Source: Trileptium ribeirensis (lineage: Eukaryota > Nematoda > Enoplea > Enoplida > Thoracostomopsidae). Taken from it: a stretch of 64,000 bases of DNA. A program made the position numbers and the translations under genes. The notes under the pieces were generated by a model. That model was not told where the DNA came from. It made no database searches and saw nothing but the letters and a program-made list of their open reading frames with translations. Position 1 is the first letter of the stretch. Each line of letters opens with the position of its first letter. The stretch is from NCBI GenBank assembly GCA_030248225.1, contig JASANE010029447.1, positions 1 through 64,000 on the forward strand, written 5' to 3'. Positions 41,831-53,283 of the stretch are shown piece after piece.

Positions 41831-43200
41831 ACGAAAATATATTTTTCTCATTGTGATCTCAAAGAGGAAGCAAAATGTGTATAGATCATCAATTCTGTAC
41901 GTATATATGTATCAATAGTTTAGGTTTAACAAAATCGATCGTTGAAAATAATCCACCGAAATTTTCATTGCGTTTTCAAAAGAAAAATCTGAAAAACCAT
42001 TTGTATTAGAAGAACCCTTAAGCAGATCATACATTCAATTCGCTCAGTTAGAAACGTTGGTTATAAATGAAGGACAAGATCACTTAAAAGATATGAGATG
42101 TTTCAAACTGTCTTTGCAACCGGGCGAACGCAACCTCATCTGGGGAAGGGCTCTGGCTGCAAGCCACAGCGAAGGCAGGGATTTTAACTGCAGTGCCCTA
42201 GGTTTCCAGATTTCTTGGCTTCGTCCAGATAAATCTCAGGTACTTTTCTGAGCGGTTAAAATCAGTGTAACCGGTATTCTTAGGTCATGAGATCCCCGGT
42301 TGTTCCAACAAAACCCCCCGTTTTCTTGTTGAATTTAACGATGTAATGTATCATACTTAGATGCATAACTAACCTTAACACAAATTTTATAGGTTTTTCT
42401 TCAAAGCCGCAATTTACCCGCAATCTGGCTAGCTTGACTCTCTGAGTACTGAACGGCTCTTTTGGCTTCTAAATGCGATCGGTCCAGATGCACGCTTCTT
42501 GACCCTGACCTGTACGGCAGGTTCTCTCGAATGCAGACTTTTTATCATTTGGAGAGCATCATTGACCACACTAAGGCCGCAGTTTCCAGTTTCATCAAAT
42601 TCTACCTTAATGTCACTGTAAAACTTAAAGTTAACAGCCGGGCGGTCCATGGAGATTAGCAAAACATTTGGACAAACAGATCTCCAGGACATTTTAAAGG
42701 TTTTGAAACACAGTAGTGTGAGATTCAGAAACAAAATATATAGACAAAGAAAATGGGATTGATCGATGTTCATGTGAGCGGTCACCCATTTACCTACACC
42801 TAACGGTAAAATAGCTAGGAAAATATAAGAAACTCTGTTTACGCTATATAGCTATTATATTTTACAAAACATAAAAAGAAATCGTACACTAGTACAATAG
42901 TTATTTTCAGCTATCCACTTTGAATGTATACTTGGCTTAGAATTAGACGTTTGTGCGTTTTAAAATTGAAGTGGTCAAATAAACTTTGAACTAGGTCAAA
43001 CTATAAGTGCATGGTGACGCAAGCAAGCCACTCAAGCAAAAGGCATAAAGTTAGGCTGAGGTGGGATTTGAAGCATGACCATCTACCTTTGGCACTACAT
43101 GGATTAGCTTAGGTAAACAGTTTCATCTGGGGCTAGAAATTGACACTTGAAAGTGAAAGTGCGTGGTGGTGCGTTACACCAGATTAATCTAAATTTTATA
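41831..43200. other. Spacer; unrecognised minus-strand ORF
   Basis: The best candidate is a 118-codon minus-strand frame (42785-42429). It includes 'KVEFDETGNCGLSVVNDALQ', 'MIKSLHSREPAVQVRVKKRA' and a basic Ser-rich end. It looks more protein-like than its surroundings, but no family is recognised and no splice sites are obvious. A plus-strand frame at 42057-42251 has no support. Confidence 0.25.
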
Positions 43201-43234
43201 TTCTGAATTTATTTTTACGAATAACACAGCAACT

Positions 43235-44395
43235 ATGGTGATGAACTCGAAGTCAATGTTTGCGAACTCAGCTGAAGGCCAACGATCATGTGAACAAAAT
43301 GGAAACAAAGCCGCCAACTCAATGGTACGAAGATCACAAACGATAACTCGGCCAAAGACATCACCTCTCCCGCGAGCGGCCAGTGGCTATAGCGCTACAT
43401 TGACGCCCAACAGCCAAGAGTCCTATTGCTCCTCAACATGCTGCGAATGTAATCATGATCGCGGAGAGAACAGCTTTGAATGCTGGCTTTGTGCACGCTG
43501 GATTTACTTTGCGTCCAGTAATGTCGACAAATTCCTCGCTAACAAAATCGCAGACAACGCCGTATTTTAGTCGTTTGCTCTGAATGCGAGGAGTTCGCTA
43601 AACAGCGGCACGCCATGACTACTGATTCATCGTTGGAACCAGGTAATATATACTCAGCGGCTAAATAATATCGAGCAACAGCTGACAGTTCTTGCCCAAG
43701 CAGTAGAGAGAATCAGCAGTAACCCCACGCTGCAGACAAACACGGAACCGAATGTTACAACAGGATCTGACCGCAACAGTTGGGCAGAAATTGTTGCCCG
43801 AAACACAAATACTACTGGTCGTGTTATAGTTAGCCGCGCAGCCGAGAACGAAGAAGCCGAGAGACGCCGTTGCTTGGTCACACCTGGCCTGCCGGAGCAT
43901 GGGAAAGATTTCGACGACGCTTCAAATACTATTAAGCATCTGGACCCATCCGCCACGATTATAGAAGTGTACAGCCTGGGATCGATTCGTAAATCCGACA
44001 ATTCTTGCTCAAGGCCTCCACGATTGCTCAAAATACGCCTGCCTTCGTCAAGATCTGTCCCACAGCAAAACTCCCGCCGACGAACAATAACAGATTACAG
44101 ACGTATTTATTTACGCCGCTCCATGTCAAACGACAACAGGAAGAAATTTGCGGCTCTGCGACAAAAGGCTCGTGAAGTAAATACCAGCCTTGCATCAAAC
44201 ATTAACAACAGCGATCATTACGCGGTTGTGAATGAAATACTAGTGGTTTACAAAGATTGTAGTAGAGATGAGAACGGACGATTAGTTGGCGGCAAACGTA
44301 TGAATCCAACATATAATTTTTCAGTCACGGACGGGAAAATATCCGTTGATTTATATAGATTCTTTACGTGTATCAACAATTCCGCAAATATGTAA
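43235..44395 (+). pseudogene. Old LINE ORF1 (PHD-like finger, RRM-like)
   Basis: Frame 43235-43570 holds a Ser/Thr-rich leader and the finger CCEC-x8-CWLC-x2-W. A shifted frame continues VVCSECEEFAKQRHA. Then come 'NNIEQQLTVLAQAVERI', 'SWAEIVARNTN' and 'EEAERRRCLVTPGLPEHGKD' (RRM-like strand). The C-terminal block is MSNDNRKKFAALRQKAREVN, 'HYAVVNEILVVYKDC' and 'NGRLVGGK', ending 44395. At least two frameshifts. Its homologue is ORF1 at 7768-8745. Confidence 0.75.
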
Positions 44396-44830
44396 AAATT
44401 TAATAAAATGTAAATACTTGAACGCGAGAAGTTTAGCAAACCTCAAAAAGATTAATCCTTTAGAATACACACTAAATTATTACACAGTTGTAGCCATTTC
44501 AGAAACTTGGCTGCACATGGATATTCCGAACTCACTTTTTGATTGTCCAAACTACAATATATTTCGCAATGATCGGAATGGCAACCGAAGAGGTGGCGTG
44601 GCTTTTTTATTCAAAAAAGTGTTAAATTTTCATAAGCTTGAGTTATGGAATCCAGGTTCATGCGTTTGGAGGGGATTGGTATTGATCTACATATACCAAC
44701 AAAACACCGTCTTTTATGCGTGTACAAACCACCAAATTACGACGTAGTGTTTTGTGAGTTACCCTCAGAATTTATACAGATTTACAGTGATGTCCCATGG
44801 CCCGTTACCTGGATACGAGATTTTAATTAT
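44396..44830 (+). pseudogene. Old LINE ORF2: endonuclease N-terminal half
   Basis: Motifs are KYLNARSLANLKKINP, AISETWLHMDIPNSL, RNGNRRGGVAFLF, then after a shift 'HIPTKHRLLCVYKPPNYD' and VTWIRDFNY, where the reading stops at the insertion. The residual motif GDFN appears as RDFN. Confidence 0.8.
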
Positions 44831-45240
44831 TGAGCGGAGCGAGGCAAACCCGAGCGAAGCGTTTTTATTTTCTGTCTGTGACCAAAAAAGTCGATGTCCG
44901 TCCGTTCGCTCGTTCGGTCCGACGGATCTCAAGAACCACTGAACCGATTTAAAAAAACTTTTTTGTTTGAAAGCCTATCATGTCAGAGTGGGCACCTGAT
45001 ATTTGGGATTAAAAAATTTTGAGTGGTTAATTAGTATATAATTAGCTAATTAGTTAAGTTTATGCAGCTAAAATAGAGAATTTTGCAATATTTGTGTTAT
45101 TTACTGAAATAGAATCGTTTCGATCAAACCATTATAGGTTTTTTGGGTCGAAGGGCAAAAAATAAACAACGCGCAGCTGAAAAAGTCTCTCGTTCGGGGG
45201 ACGGGGGAGCACAAACCTCAGAAGCAAGCGGTGTCGCCTA
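44831..45240 (+). mobile_element. GAGCG-type block (possible Helitron-like 5' part)
   Basis: Starts TGAGCGGAGCGAGG..GAGCGAAGCG, then CTGTCTGTGACC, GTCCGTCCGTTCGCTCG and GGATCTCAAGAACCACTGAA, the same layout as the block at 18561. Its right-hand remainder is probably 48450-48569, which ends with the hairpin GTAGT-TTC-ACTAC and CTAG before T (48551-48569). The intact LINE would then sit inside it. Confidence 0.4.
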
Positions 45241-45270
45241 GTTAATAATCACATAACACTCTCAACTGGC

Positions 45271-48200
45271 GTGCATAAATGTAATTGTGTTAGTTTAAAG
45301 AAGTGCAATTGTTTGCTTTTTAATTGTAACTGTATTAACTCAGCCAAATGTAATTGTATTTGTGAACTTTGTAAATGTGTTAAATCTTTTTGTAAATGTA
45401 CTTTAGTTATTACGGGTTCTGCCAATGGATTTGCTTCAATAACCTCGCTTTCAAATAATAATATTAGTAATAATTATGAATCTAGTTATTTTGGATACAA
45501 ATGTGTTTTATTAAATGCCCGATCAATCATCAACAAACTACATGAACTGGAAATATTTGTTACTTTGTTCGAGTTTGACATTGTTTGTATTACCGAAACT
45601 TGGGCCTCAAGCTTGAACGATGACAGAGAATTACAGCTTTCTGGGTTCAATGTGTTCCGCAGTGATAGAGTGGGGAGACGTGGTGGGGGGGTCTTGATCC
45701 TCGTCCGCGCCTCCATACCCGCTCGTACTTCTACTAAATTTAATACAAGTTTCGAGGACATTGTACTTGTGGAACTCATCAACTCCCGAAACAACGCAAT
45801 TTTGCTGGGCTGTGTGTACAGAGCTCCATCATGCACTTACCACAACGACGAGAAACTAAGAGACTGCGTTCAACAAATAGGTGAATGCAATGAGTTTTGG
45901 CTGAAATGTTTGTGTGGTGACTTTAACATGCCCAGCATCGATTGGGTTAACAATATTTGGTCTCCCAATGACGACGTTTTCATGGACACTATTCACTCTA
46001 GTAACTTCGTCCAGTTTGTCACACAACCTACTCGAGGACCCAACATCCTCGATCTTATCTTCGCAAATGATGAAAATGGTATCCGATCCGTCGAATTAAT
46101 GGCTCCACTCAAATCTTCCGATCACCTTTCCATTAAATTTGTCCTTTCAAACATTTCGTCTGCTAGATCTTCTGTTGGCCGTAGCACTAAACGTCTTTGC
46201 GATTGGTCTAGAGCACCATGGACTCGTATCAATTCTTGGCTTGCCGCAATAGACTGGCCACACATTTTTGTCTATAACTCAGACGTTTCTTTGTTATGGG
46301 GCAAGATATGCGACATCTTCAATGAATCGATCAATCAGTTCGTACCACTAAAAACTCCTAGTCAGCTTCGTAAACCTGTATGGGCTGATTTACCATGTTG
46401 GACGGCTATGAAACGTAAACATAATGCTTTCAAACGGTACAAACGTTCCAACTCAATGGCGGCATGGCTAGATTTCGAAGCAAAGAAACACATTGCAGAT
46501 AACTTAGCAAATGAGTCTATTCGTCGTTTTGAAAGAAAGCTAGCTGCCAATATCGATACTGATCGCAAATCCTTATTTAATTATGCGCTTAAACGTTCAA
46601 CAGTGCGTCCAGTAGTCGGACCAATGTTACGTATGGACAATACAGTTTCAACTAGCCCTTCAGAAGACTGCCAAATATTCAACGATTATTTCATTTCGGT
46701 GTTCAATAACTACGAATTTACTGCACCTCAGGCAACATATCGCACTAACAATCGACTGAACACTATACATATTAACCGTGAGCGCGTTGTAAATAAATTA
46801 AGTAAACTCAAACCAGGTGCGGCACCAGGAATCGATGGTGTTCCTAACAACTTCCTTCTGAATTGTAGGGAAGTCATTGCTGAACCGCTGGCGAAACTCT
46901 TCCAACTATCTCTACAATCTGGAACCTTTGCATCTCAGTGGCGAGATGCAAAGGTTGTCCCAATTTTCAAAGGGTCTGGCGAACGAAACGAATGTTGCAA
47001 CTATCGCCCGATCAGCCTTACGTCGTCAGTGAGTAAAGTACTTGAATCGATTGTTAGGGACAGTTTATACGATTTTATGTCAGAAAACGAACTGATCTAT
47101 GATACTCAGCACGGCTTTAGGTCTAAACGTTCCACCACTACCCAGTTTCTTGATTTCCTCAACTTTGCTACTATATGTGCTGATCAAAATGACTGGATCG
47201 ACGTAGTGTACGTCGATTTCAAAAAAGCTTTCGACAAGGTAAATATCAGTGCTTTAATCTACAAACTTCAAACGTATGGCGTCGATGGTGCGTTACTTCA
47301 GTGGTTTGTGAGTTATCTTACTAACAGACGGCAGATAGTTTCAGTCAACGGCGAGTCTTCTGAATGGTCCCCTGTCACTAGTGGCGTGCCTCAGGGATCT
47401 GTCCTGGGGCCGCTTCTTTTCTTGCTGTTCATTAATGATATCGATGAATACATGTTTTGTGCAGTATTTAAATACGCCGACGATCTTAGACTTGCCCGAC
47501 GTGTGCTGCGCTACAGCCCTGAATTAGATTTTGATTCCTTTCAGCTCGATCTAGACAGTTTATCTCAATATTGCATTGAATGGAGTTTGATGCTCAACGA
47601 AGACAAGTGCAAAGTTATGCATTGTGGGATTAATAACCCTTGTGCTGCATATTCTCTAAAGGACAACCTTCTAAATGTCACTGACAGGGAAAAGGATCTC
47701 GGCATCATTGTCACCAATAATCTGAAATTTTCTACTCACTGTGCCTCTGTAGCTGCCAAGGCGCGTGGGGTTATCTTTTTGCTGAAGAGAACAATGAGCT
47801 ATTGGTCGAAATTTGTGTGGCTTCAACTGTATCGCTCCTTGATTCGTCCCCATGTAGAATATGCTGTCAACGTGTGGTGTCCACACTATGAACGCGATGT
47901 TGTTTTGATTGAAAAGGTTCAGCGACTAGCCACGAAACTAATTCCTTCGATCAGACATTGGAGCTATGATGCTCGTCTCGAATACCTTGGCCTTCAAACT
48001 CTCCATTCTCGTCGTATTCGAAGTGACTTAATTCTGATTTACAAAATGACACATGGCATGGTTGCCATGGATGAGTCCAAATATTTTGTACGCGGCTACG
48101 GCGGAACTAGAGGACATAATTTGAAACTCGAGACCAGAGATATTCCTCGTCTGGACGTCAGGAGGTACTTCTTCACCCATCGTACAGTGCGGCTATGGAA

Positions 48201-48285
48201 TTCCCTTCCCCTTTCCGTGGTTAACTCACCATCACTGTCATCGTTCAAGTGTAGGCTCCATTCCGCGAATGTTTTGCCTGCTTAA
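45271..48285 (+). CDS. LINE ORF2: APE endonuclease-reverse transcriptase
   Basis: About 1004 codons without a stop, the usual length of CR1/L2 ORF2. It would nick target DNA and reverse-transcribe its own RNA in the nucleus. Endonuclease: LNARSIINKL (about residue 82), TETW (109), RGGGVLIL, GDFNMPSIDW (216), SDHLSIKF (283). RT: KPGAAPGIDGVP, VVPIFKGSGE..NYRPISLTSSVSKVLE, QHGFRSKRSTTT, YVDFKKAFDKV (about 648), SGVPQGSVLGPLLFLLFIND (705), KYADDLRLAR (735), DREKDLGIIV, WNSLPLSVV. All catalytic aspartates of RT motifs A and C are present. Oddly the frame has no ATG before the endonuclease: it opens after a TGA at 45178 and begins with a Cys-x-Cys-rich stretch (eight CxC units, about residues 3-45). 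Start site is unknown; the listed start is a GTG. Confidence 0.93.
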   Translation: MHKCNCVSLKKCNCLLFNCNCINSAKCNCICELCKCVKSFCKCTLVITGSANGFASITSLSNNNISNNYESSYFGYKCVLLNARSIINKLHELEIFVTLFEFDIVCITETWASSLNDDRELQLSGFNVFRSDRVGRRGGGVLILVRASIPARTSTKFNTSFEDIVLVELINSRNNAILLGCVYRAPSCTYHNDEKLRDCVQQIGECNEFWLKCLCGDFNMPSIDWVNNIWSPNDDVFMDTIHSSNFVQFVTQPTRGPNILDLIFANDENGIRSVELMAPLKSSDHLSIKFVLSNISSARSSVGRSTKRLCDWSRAPWTRINSWLAAIDWPHIFVYNSDVSLLWGKICDIFNESINQFVPLKTPSQLRKPVWADLPCWTAMKRKHNAFKRYKRSNSMAAWLDFEAKKHIADNLANESIRRFERKLAANIDTDRKSLFNYALKRSTVRPVVGPMLRMDNTVSTSPSEDCQIFNDYFISVFNNYEFTAPQATYRTNNRLNTIHINRERVVNKLSKLKPGAAPGIDGVPNNFLLNCREVIAEPLAKLFQLSLQSGTFASQWRDAKVVPIFKGSGERNECCNYRPISLTSSVSKVLESIVRDSLYDFMSENELIYDTQHGFRSKRSTTTQFLDFLNFATICADQNDWIDVVYVDFKKAFDKVNISALIYKLQTYGVDGALLQWFVSYLTNRRQIVSVNGESSEWSPVTSGVPQGSVLGPLLFLLFINDIDEYMFCAVFKYADDLRLARRVLRYSPELDFDSFQLDLDSLSQYCIEWSLMLNEDKCKVMHCGINNPCAAYSLKDNLLNVTDREKDLGIIVTNNLKFSTHCASVAAKARGVIFLLKRTMSYWSKFVWLQLYRSLIRPHVEYAVNVWCPHYERDVVLIEKVQRLATKLIPSIRHWSYDARLEYLGLQTLHSRRIRSDLILIYKMTHGMVAMDESKYFVRGYGGTRGHNLKLETRDIPRLDVRRYFFTHRTVRLWNSLPLSVVNSPSLSSFKCRLHSANVLPA

Positions 48286-48316
48286 TGTATCATTATTTTG
48301 TTTTAATCCCAATGCT

Positions 48317-48336
48317 GCCCCGCGCCCAGGCGGGGC
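48317..48336 (+). other. 3'-UTR hairpin of the intact LINE
   Basis: GCCCCGC-GCCCAG-GCGGGGC, a 7-bp stem with a 6-base loop, 31 bases after the ORF2 stop. It has the position and shape expected of an RNA element recognised by the RT. The paralogue at 41658 keeps the stem with different bases. Confidence 0.65.
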
Positions 48337-48569
48337 GTTTCTTCCCTCCGAAGTGAACATGTTGATCGACTCATCAAACTGGATCATTTGCCACGCTCTC
48401 GTACCATTCGGAGGGCCAAATGGTACGTAATGGTACGTAAATATATATAATATTTTTACCAATGATAAAGCACTATGAAATGTAGTTTTTTGAAGAACAT
48501 AAAATTGAGTACATACGTAATGCCACAGCCCAAGCTCGGCTCACAAATGTAGTTTCACTACCGACTAGT

Positions 48570-51150
48570 CCCAAATTAACTGGGAAACTCTCGCATATCC
48601 CCTGTCTGGGGACTACGCTAGCTTCATGAACTCATTACAGATATCGGGCTTAACGCAGTTGGTAATGTTTAATACACCTGGGTCGAATATATTACATCTT
48701 ATAGTGACAAATTCTGTGCTTAATGTACATGGCGACGAACCACTCACGGATTCTGACCATTTATCATTAAACTTTTCAATTTCAAGAAATATTCACGAAC
48801 AGAATATAACACCGTGTGAATCTTTTAACTTCGCAAAAACGAACTTTTCAAAATTTGAGCAATTTATTTTATCTATTGACTGGGAAACACTCTTCTATCA
48901 AGTCATTTCAATTAATGACAAGTTCAGACTGTGAACTATTTGTACCAAAGAAGCGGACTGTTGTAGCAGAAAAATTCGTTAAACATCCTCATTATATTTA
49001 GCGTATGCAAAAGATAAAGTTGCGATTATGGCAGTCTGGAAATTTTAATGAGTATATATAATCTATTTTCTAATCAATGTTCTACAGCGATTTTAAAATT
49101 CAAGAAAAATCGAGAACGTAACATTATCGAAACAGGAAACTTCAAAACACTATTTCTATATATAAATAACCGGCTTTCAACGAAGGCCAGTATTGGTGCT
49201 ATAAAAAGCCCTGATGGCTCATTGTCATGTGATGATAAAACTTGTGCTAATAATATCGCTGATGCTTTTTCTTCTGTATTTACTGTTGATAATAATATAC
49301 CTACATTTACTAATAAAACAGGCACCAATCAACCCCTAGCTTGGGTTATATTTTCGCCACAAACTGTACAAAAGTACATGCGTAAACTAAATTCTAAAAT
49401 ATGCCATTCGAACAGATGGGTTACCCGCTTTCCTTTTAAAAAATCTGAGAAATTCACTTTGTTTCCCACTGGCACACATTTTCGAACAATCATTTGTCAA
49501 TGCCAGCCTGCGAAATCCATGGCTTTCCGCGTGCGTGGTGCCAGTGTATAAAAACAGAGATTCATCTAACCCCCTCAATTATCGCCCAATATCATAGATA
49601 TCAAATTGTAGCAAAATCATGGAATATGTGGTACACGACCAAATCATATCTTTTCTTGTTCATAATAACATCATTACTCCGGACCAACATGGATTTGTAT
49701 CGGACAAATCAACTTTTACTCAGTTGCTATAGTGCATGAAGGATTGGTGCACCGCAGCTGATGAGGGAAACTACATTGATATAGTTTACCTTGATTTTGC
49801 AAAAGCTTTTGATACCGTTCCCCATAATAAGTTACTGCTAAAGCTATCTAAGTATAGCATAAAAAATGTGTTAGGTATTAGAATGGAATAGAGCTTACCT
49901 AACTGACCGAAAATTCTACGTAACGGTAAACCATAGCTTTTCGGAAGAACATGATATAACCTCAGGCGTTCCTCAGGGCAGCGTTCTTGGTCCCACTTTA
50001 TTGGTTTTATACATAAATGATCTTGTCGTAAATTTAATTAACGTACATTGCAAATTATATGCTGATGACGTGAAACTCTATGTTAAGTTAAAACGAACAG
50101 GTCCGCACCATAGCGGCTGATGAACTTAGGCAAGCTATGAGTTATGTCGATTCTTGGGCTAGAAAATGGCAACTTTGCTTGTCGCACGCTAAATGTACAG
50201 TACTTCACATAGGCTTTGGAAACCCGCAGACAGATTATCAAATAGGAAACAAGTTTAGTAGTAACACTCATTTAAAAGACTTAGGGGTCTCTGTGCCTAA
50301 TTTGCTGAAGCTAGACATTCACTGCAACGTTATATGTTAAAAGGCCTATCGCATTATTAACATGTTATTTCGTTGTTTTATAAACTGTAATGTTCATGTG
50401 CTATTGACTGCGTATACGTCTTATGTAATTCCAATTTTAGAATATGCATCGCCTGCGTGGGCTCCATGTACAGTAGGAAACATTGATAAACTGAAAACTG
50501 TTCAAAGATACTTCACTAGATTCATTTTCGCCCGAACAGGCCTACCGCACACCCCATACTTAGATAGACTCAAATATCTTAACCTAAAGCCCTTGGAGTT
50601 GAGACGTCGGCACGCTGATTTACTAGTGGTTTTAAAATCAATTAAATTTTTTCTACTGGATATAAGGATCTTTTCGGACGGCCTTGTGTCAATTACACAA
50701 GAGGTCATCATCTTAAAATAAAGAAACCACAGCACAAAACCAACTTTCTGGGTCATTTTCTGAGCGTGCGAGTCGTGAATGTAAGGAACCAATTACCAGT
50801 TATGGTAATGAATCGACCATTACTTGACGCCAGCAGTCCAGACAATTTAAAAAAACTACTTGATGAGGTGGATTTATCAAAATTCCTGAAATTTGATCGA
50901 AACCTTTAATCAGAAATGTAAGAGGATTTATCTCTTTTTCTGCTTTACATTTCGTTTATTTACTGGTTTGATATTGTCGTGTTTACTATCTATGTATTTT
51001 TTATATTGTCTACATAAGGCTGGCAGAGGCTGTTGCAGTCAGGCTATTCCTTAATGGTTGGGCTCGCTATGATGAACTTAACTTCGGATGCAAAACGCTT
51101 CGAGCTGCAACATCCAATGACCGGTAATAAACGATTTACTACTACTATAT
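48570..51150 (+). pseudogene. Old LINE ORF2, 3' part
   Basis: Resumes with SQINWETLAYPLSG, 'LTQLVMFNTPGSNILHLIVT' and SDHLSLNFSI (endonuclease end), then the linker (48816-49330). Next come RT blocks 'ITPDQHGFVSDKSTFTQLL', 'IDIVYLDFAKAFDTVPHNKL', 'SGVPQGSVLGPTLLVLYIND' and 'CKLYADDVKLYVKL', then 'HLKDLGVSVPNLLKLDIHCN', 'YVIPILEYASPAWAPC' and 'TVQRYFTRFIF'. ORF2 ends FDRNL at about 50905, and the 3' UTR ends near 'ACGATTTACTACTACTA'. Many frameshifts and stops. Confidence 0.82.
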
Positions 51151-51660
51151 ACCTACCGCTTTTTCGCAAGAACCTAATACGCCAGCACTAATATATAAAC
51201 GTGTCCTGTCGGCAGTATTTACCTATATAAATAGTGCACTTACATGTATTTAAACAAACGTATTGATAATATAACACTGGATAAAATATATCGCTATAAA
51301 GCTACCGAACTAGAGATCACCTAGGGTATCTACTGTTATGAGATCAAGATTTAAACAAAAACTGCTGCCTAAGCTTGTTAAATTTACCACGAAAATTAAA
51401 TTCAGGAAGCAAGCAAGAAGCTGTGTGATCGAACTGTAATAAAAAACACGACTACCATTATGTAGTACAAAATTCAGCTTCCATAAGTCCAAACTAATTT
51501 TCAAATTACTTCGAACATGAAAACAAGTTTCTCAAAAGATGTGATATATTATAGCACTGTAAATTACAATAATCGTGAATATTATGACAATATATGTTCG
51601 TCAATATTACTAAAAGAAAGTATGCGATTAGACAATTTGATAAAATTATTTGATATACAC
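51151..51660. other. No gene recognised
   Basis: A+T-rich spacer after the old LINE 3' end. Confidence 0.4.
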
Positions 51661-52090
51661 CAAACTTTAGAAACGGAACATGTCCGAACTTAGAAAAATT
51701 TGTGAATTTGGGGGACCAACATTAAGAAAAGCCATTTCATAAAAAAATCAAGCAAAAATCAACTAGCTATGTTCGTAAAATTACACTCTGCTGGACGCGA
51801 TTACACAACCTAGTCCAACTGTTTCATATAGAGCAAAGTTAAGAAACGAAGCACATTTGCACCGAAGAAAGATTTCTAATTTCAAGGAACGTGTAAAGTG
51901 AAAGAGAACAATATAAAAAAAGAAAAATAAGAACCAACCACTAGCTATGTTCGTCTATAATATCCTATGCACGCCATTATTACACCATTACATAAATCGT
52001 TTAGATAACACAAAACAAACTTGACAAAAGGAACATGTCGACACTGAAAAAAGATTTTGAATATGGGGAGCAAACATATTTATGGAATAC
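51661..52090. repeat. Diverged tandem repeat, about 173-182 bp unit
   Basis: CAAACTTTAGAAACGGAACA (51661), CAAAGTTAAGAAACGAAGCA (51834) and CAAACTTGACAAAAGGAACA (52016) start three units. CTAGCTATGTTCGT and 'ATTACAC..' recur inside. The third unit is partial. Confidence 0.65.
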
Positions 52091-53283
52091 TATACATGCT
52101 TAACATAAAATTGTTCACTGCTAAATGAAGATCATCATCTGTAATTTTTAAGACGTGGCTTAGAAGCATGTGGAAATACCCATCGATTACATGGTCTATA
52201 GAACATGTAAATTGTTGTAGATACAAAGTAATGACTGTAACAAAAACATAAATATTAACAAAAGCAAAAACACCGTTTACTGCGTTTCGGAAACATGGCT
52301 TATTCTAATTTTCTGACTTTTGCGGAATCGGAACATATGCCAAGGACAATTGTTTTGTACAAAATTCCTTAAGTTATTACTATTTGTTTACCTAACGTGC
52401 ATGAAAACATTCACACAGTACATAAGTATCTACGGGTTCGAAGACGAGACGGCGCATAGACGAGCCATGCTCCGGGTTCGAAGTGCCAAGGTGTAGTCTC
52501 GTCCTTGAAGAAGACATTCGGGCTCCCATGGAGGCTCCAGGTTGGCACTGGAAAGGAGAGATAGGGGAACCCAGGAATAATGACGTGGAAATCTCCTAAA
52601 CAATTTGTGATCACCGGAGACACAAAGTAGATGTACACAAAAACTACATAGCCAAAGTCGGGGTGGTTGGTGGGGAGCGGTGGTACTGGAATTCAAGTAG
52701 GCAACCCCTACCCCACGTATAACCAAATATAATTCAGCTTAAATAAATAGGTAGCAATGTCCTAGAATTATTTATAACCACAGAGACACAAGACAAACAT
52801 GAGAAAATTATTTATCTGCAGGTTTTCGGAATTACAATTAGGTAAGGTAGGGAAGCCGGGTCCTTCAGTAGGGTTGGGTCATCGGTCTTTCGCCGTGGGA
52901 AGAATGGAAGAGTCTGCGCGCCTCTTGATTTCAGCACGTGCGGAGTGGCCAGTGAGTCACACGACCTAATGGTGTTCGACGCTTCGCTCTGAGAGTGGCG
53001 TTCCCAGGTTTTCATCCACTGAGACTTGGTCTAGCCTTAAGGGATACTAGCTGCACAACACTTCCCCGCCACTGTGACTGCCAAAATATTGCCTAAAATG
53101 CCAAAATATGCCCACTGTAGTTTGTGCCATATGGCCCATTTAATTAAATTGAGTGCAGGCTGACTTAGTTTTGTCCTATAGTCAGGCGCCACTATCACAT
53201 TGTCCTATTAATACAGTGAAAGCCAACTATGAAGACATAAATAGCAGCTTCGCGACACCTTCTGGTCTTGTTCGCGAATGAGC
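52091..53283. other. No recognised gene; two G+C-richer blocks
   Basis: Blocks at 52425-52720 and 52840-53060 are richer in G+C than their surroundings and have overlapping frames on both strands. GGGTTCGAAG occurs twice within 50 bases (near 52435 and 52473). They may be remnants of an unidentified retroelement. No motif is recognised. Confidence 0.3.

Larger units (their letters stand above)
43200..44830 (+). mobile_element. Old CR1/L2-like LINE, 5' part (split by later insertion)
   Basis: ORF1 followed by the start of ORF2, interrupted at 44830 and resuming at about 48570. It is the same general type as the 5-12 kb elements (finger plus RRM-like ORF1, the 'MSNDNRKKFAALRQKA' C-terminal block) but retains an RT palm region further right. 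Several frameshifts show it is old. Confidence 0.8.
45241..48450 (+). mobile_element. Young CR1/L2-like LINE (intact ORF2)
   Basis: It consists of the long ORF2 frame, a 3' UTR with a G+C-rich hairpin, and a tail of two ATGGTACGTAA-type units followed by A+T-rich sequence. No ORF1 is present upstream, so it is either 5'-truncated or lacks ORF1. It interrupts the old LINE (44830/48570), giving a clear relative age. Confidence 0.85.
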
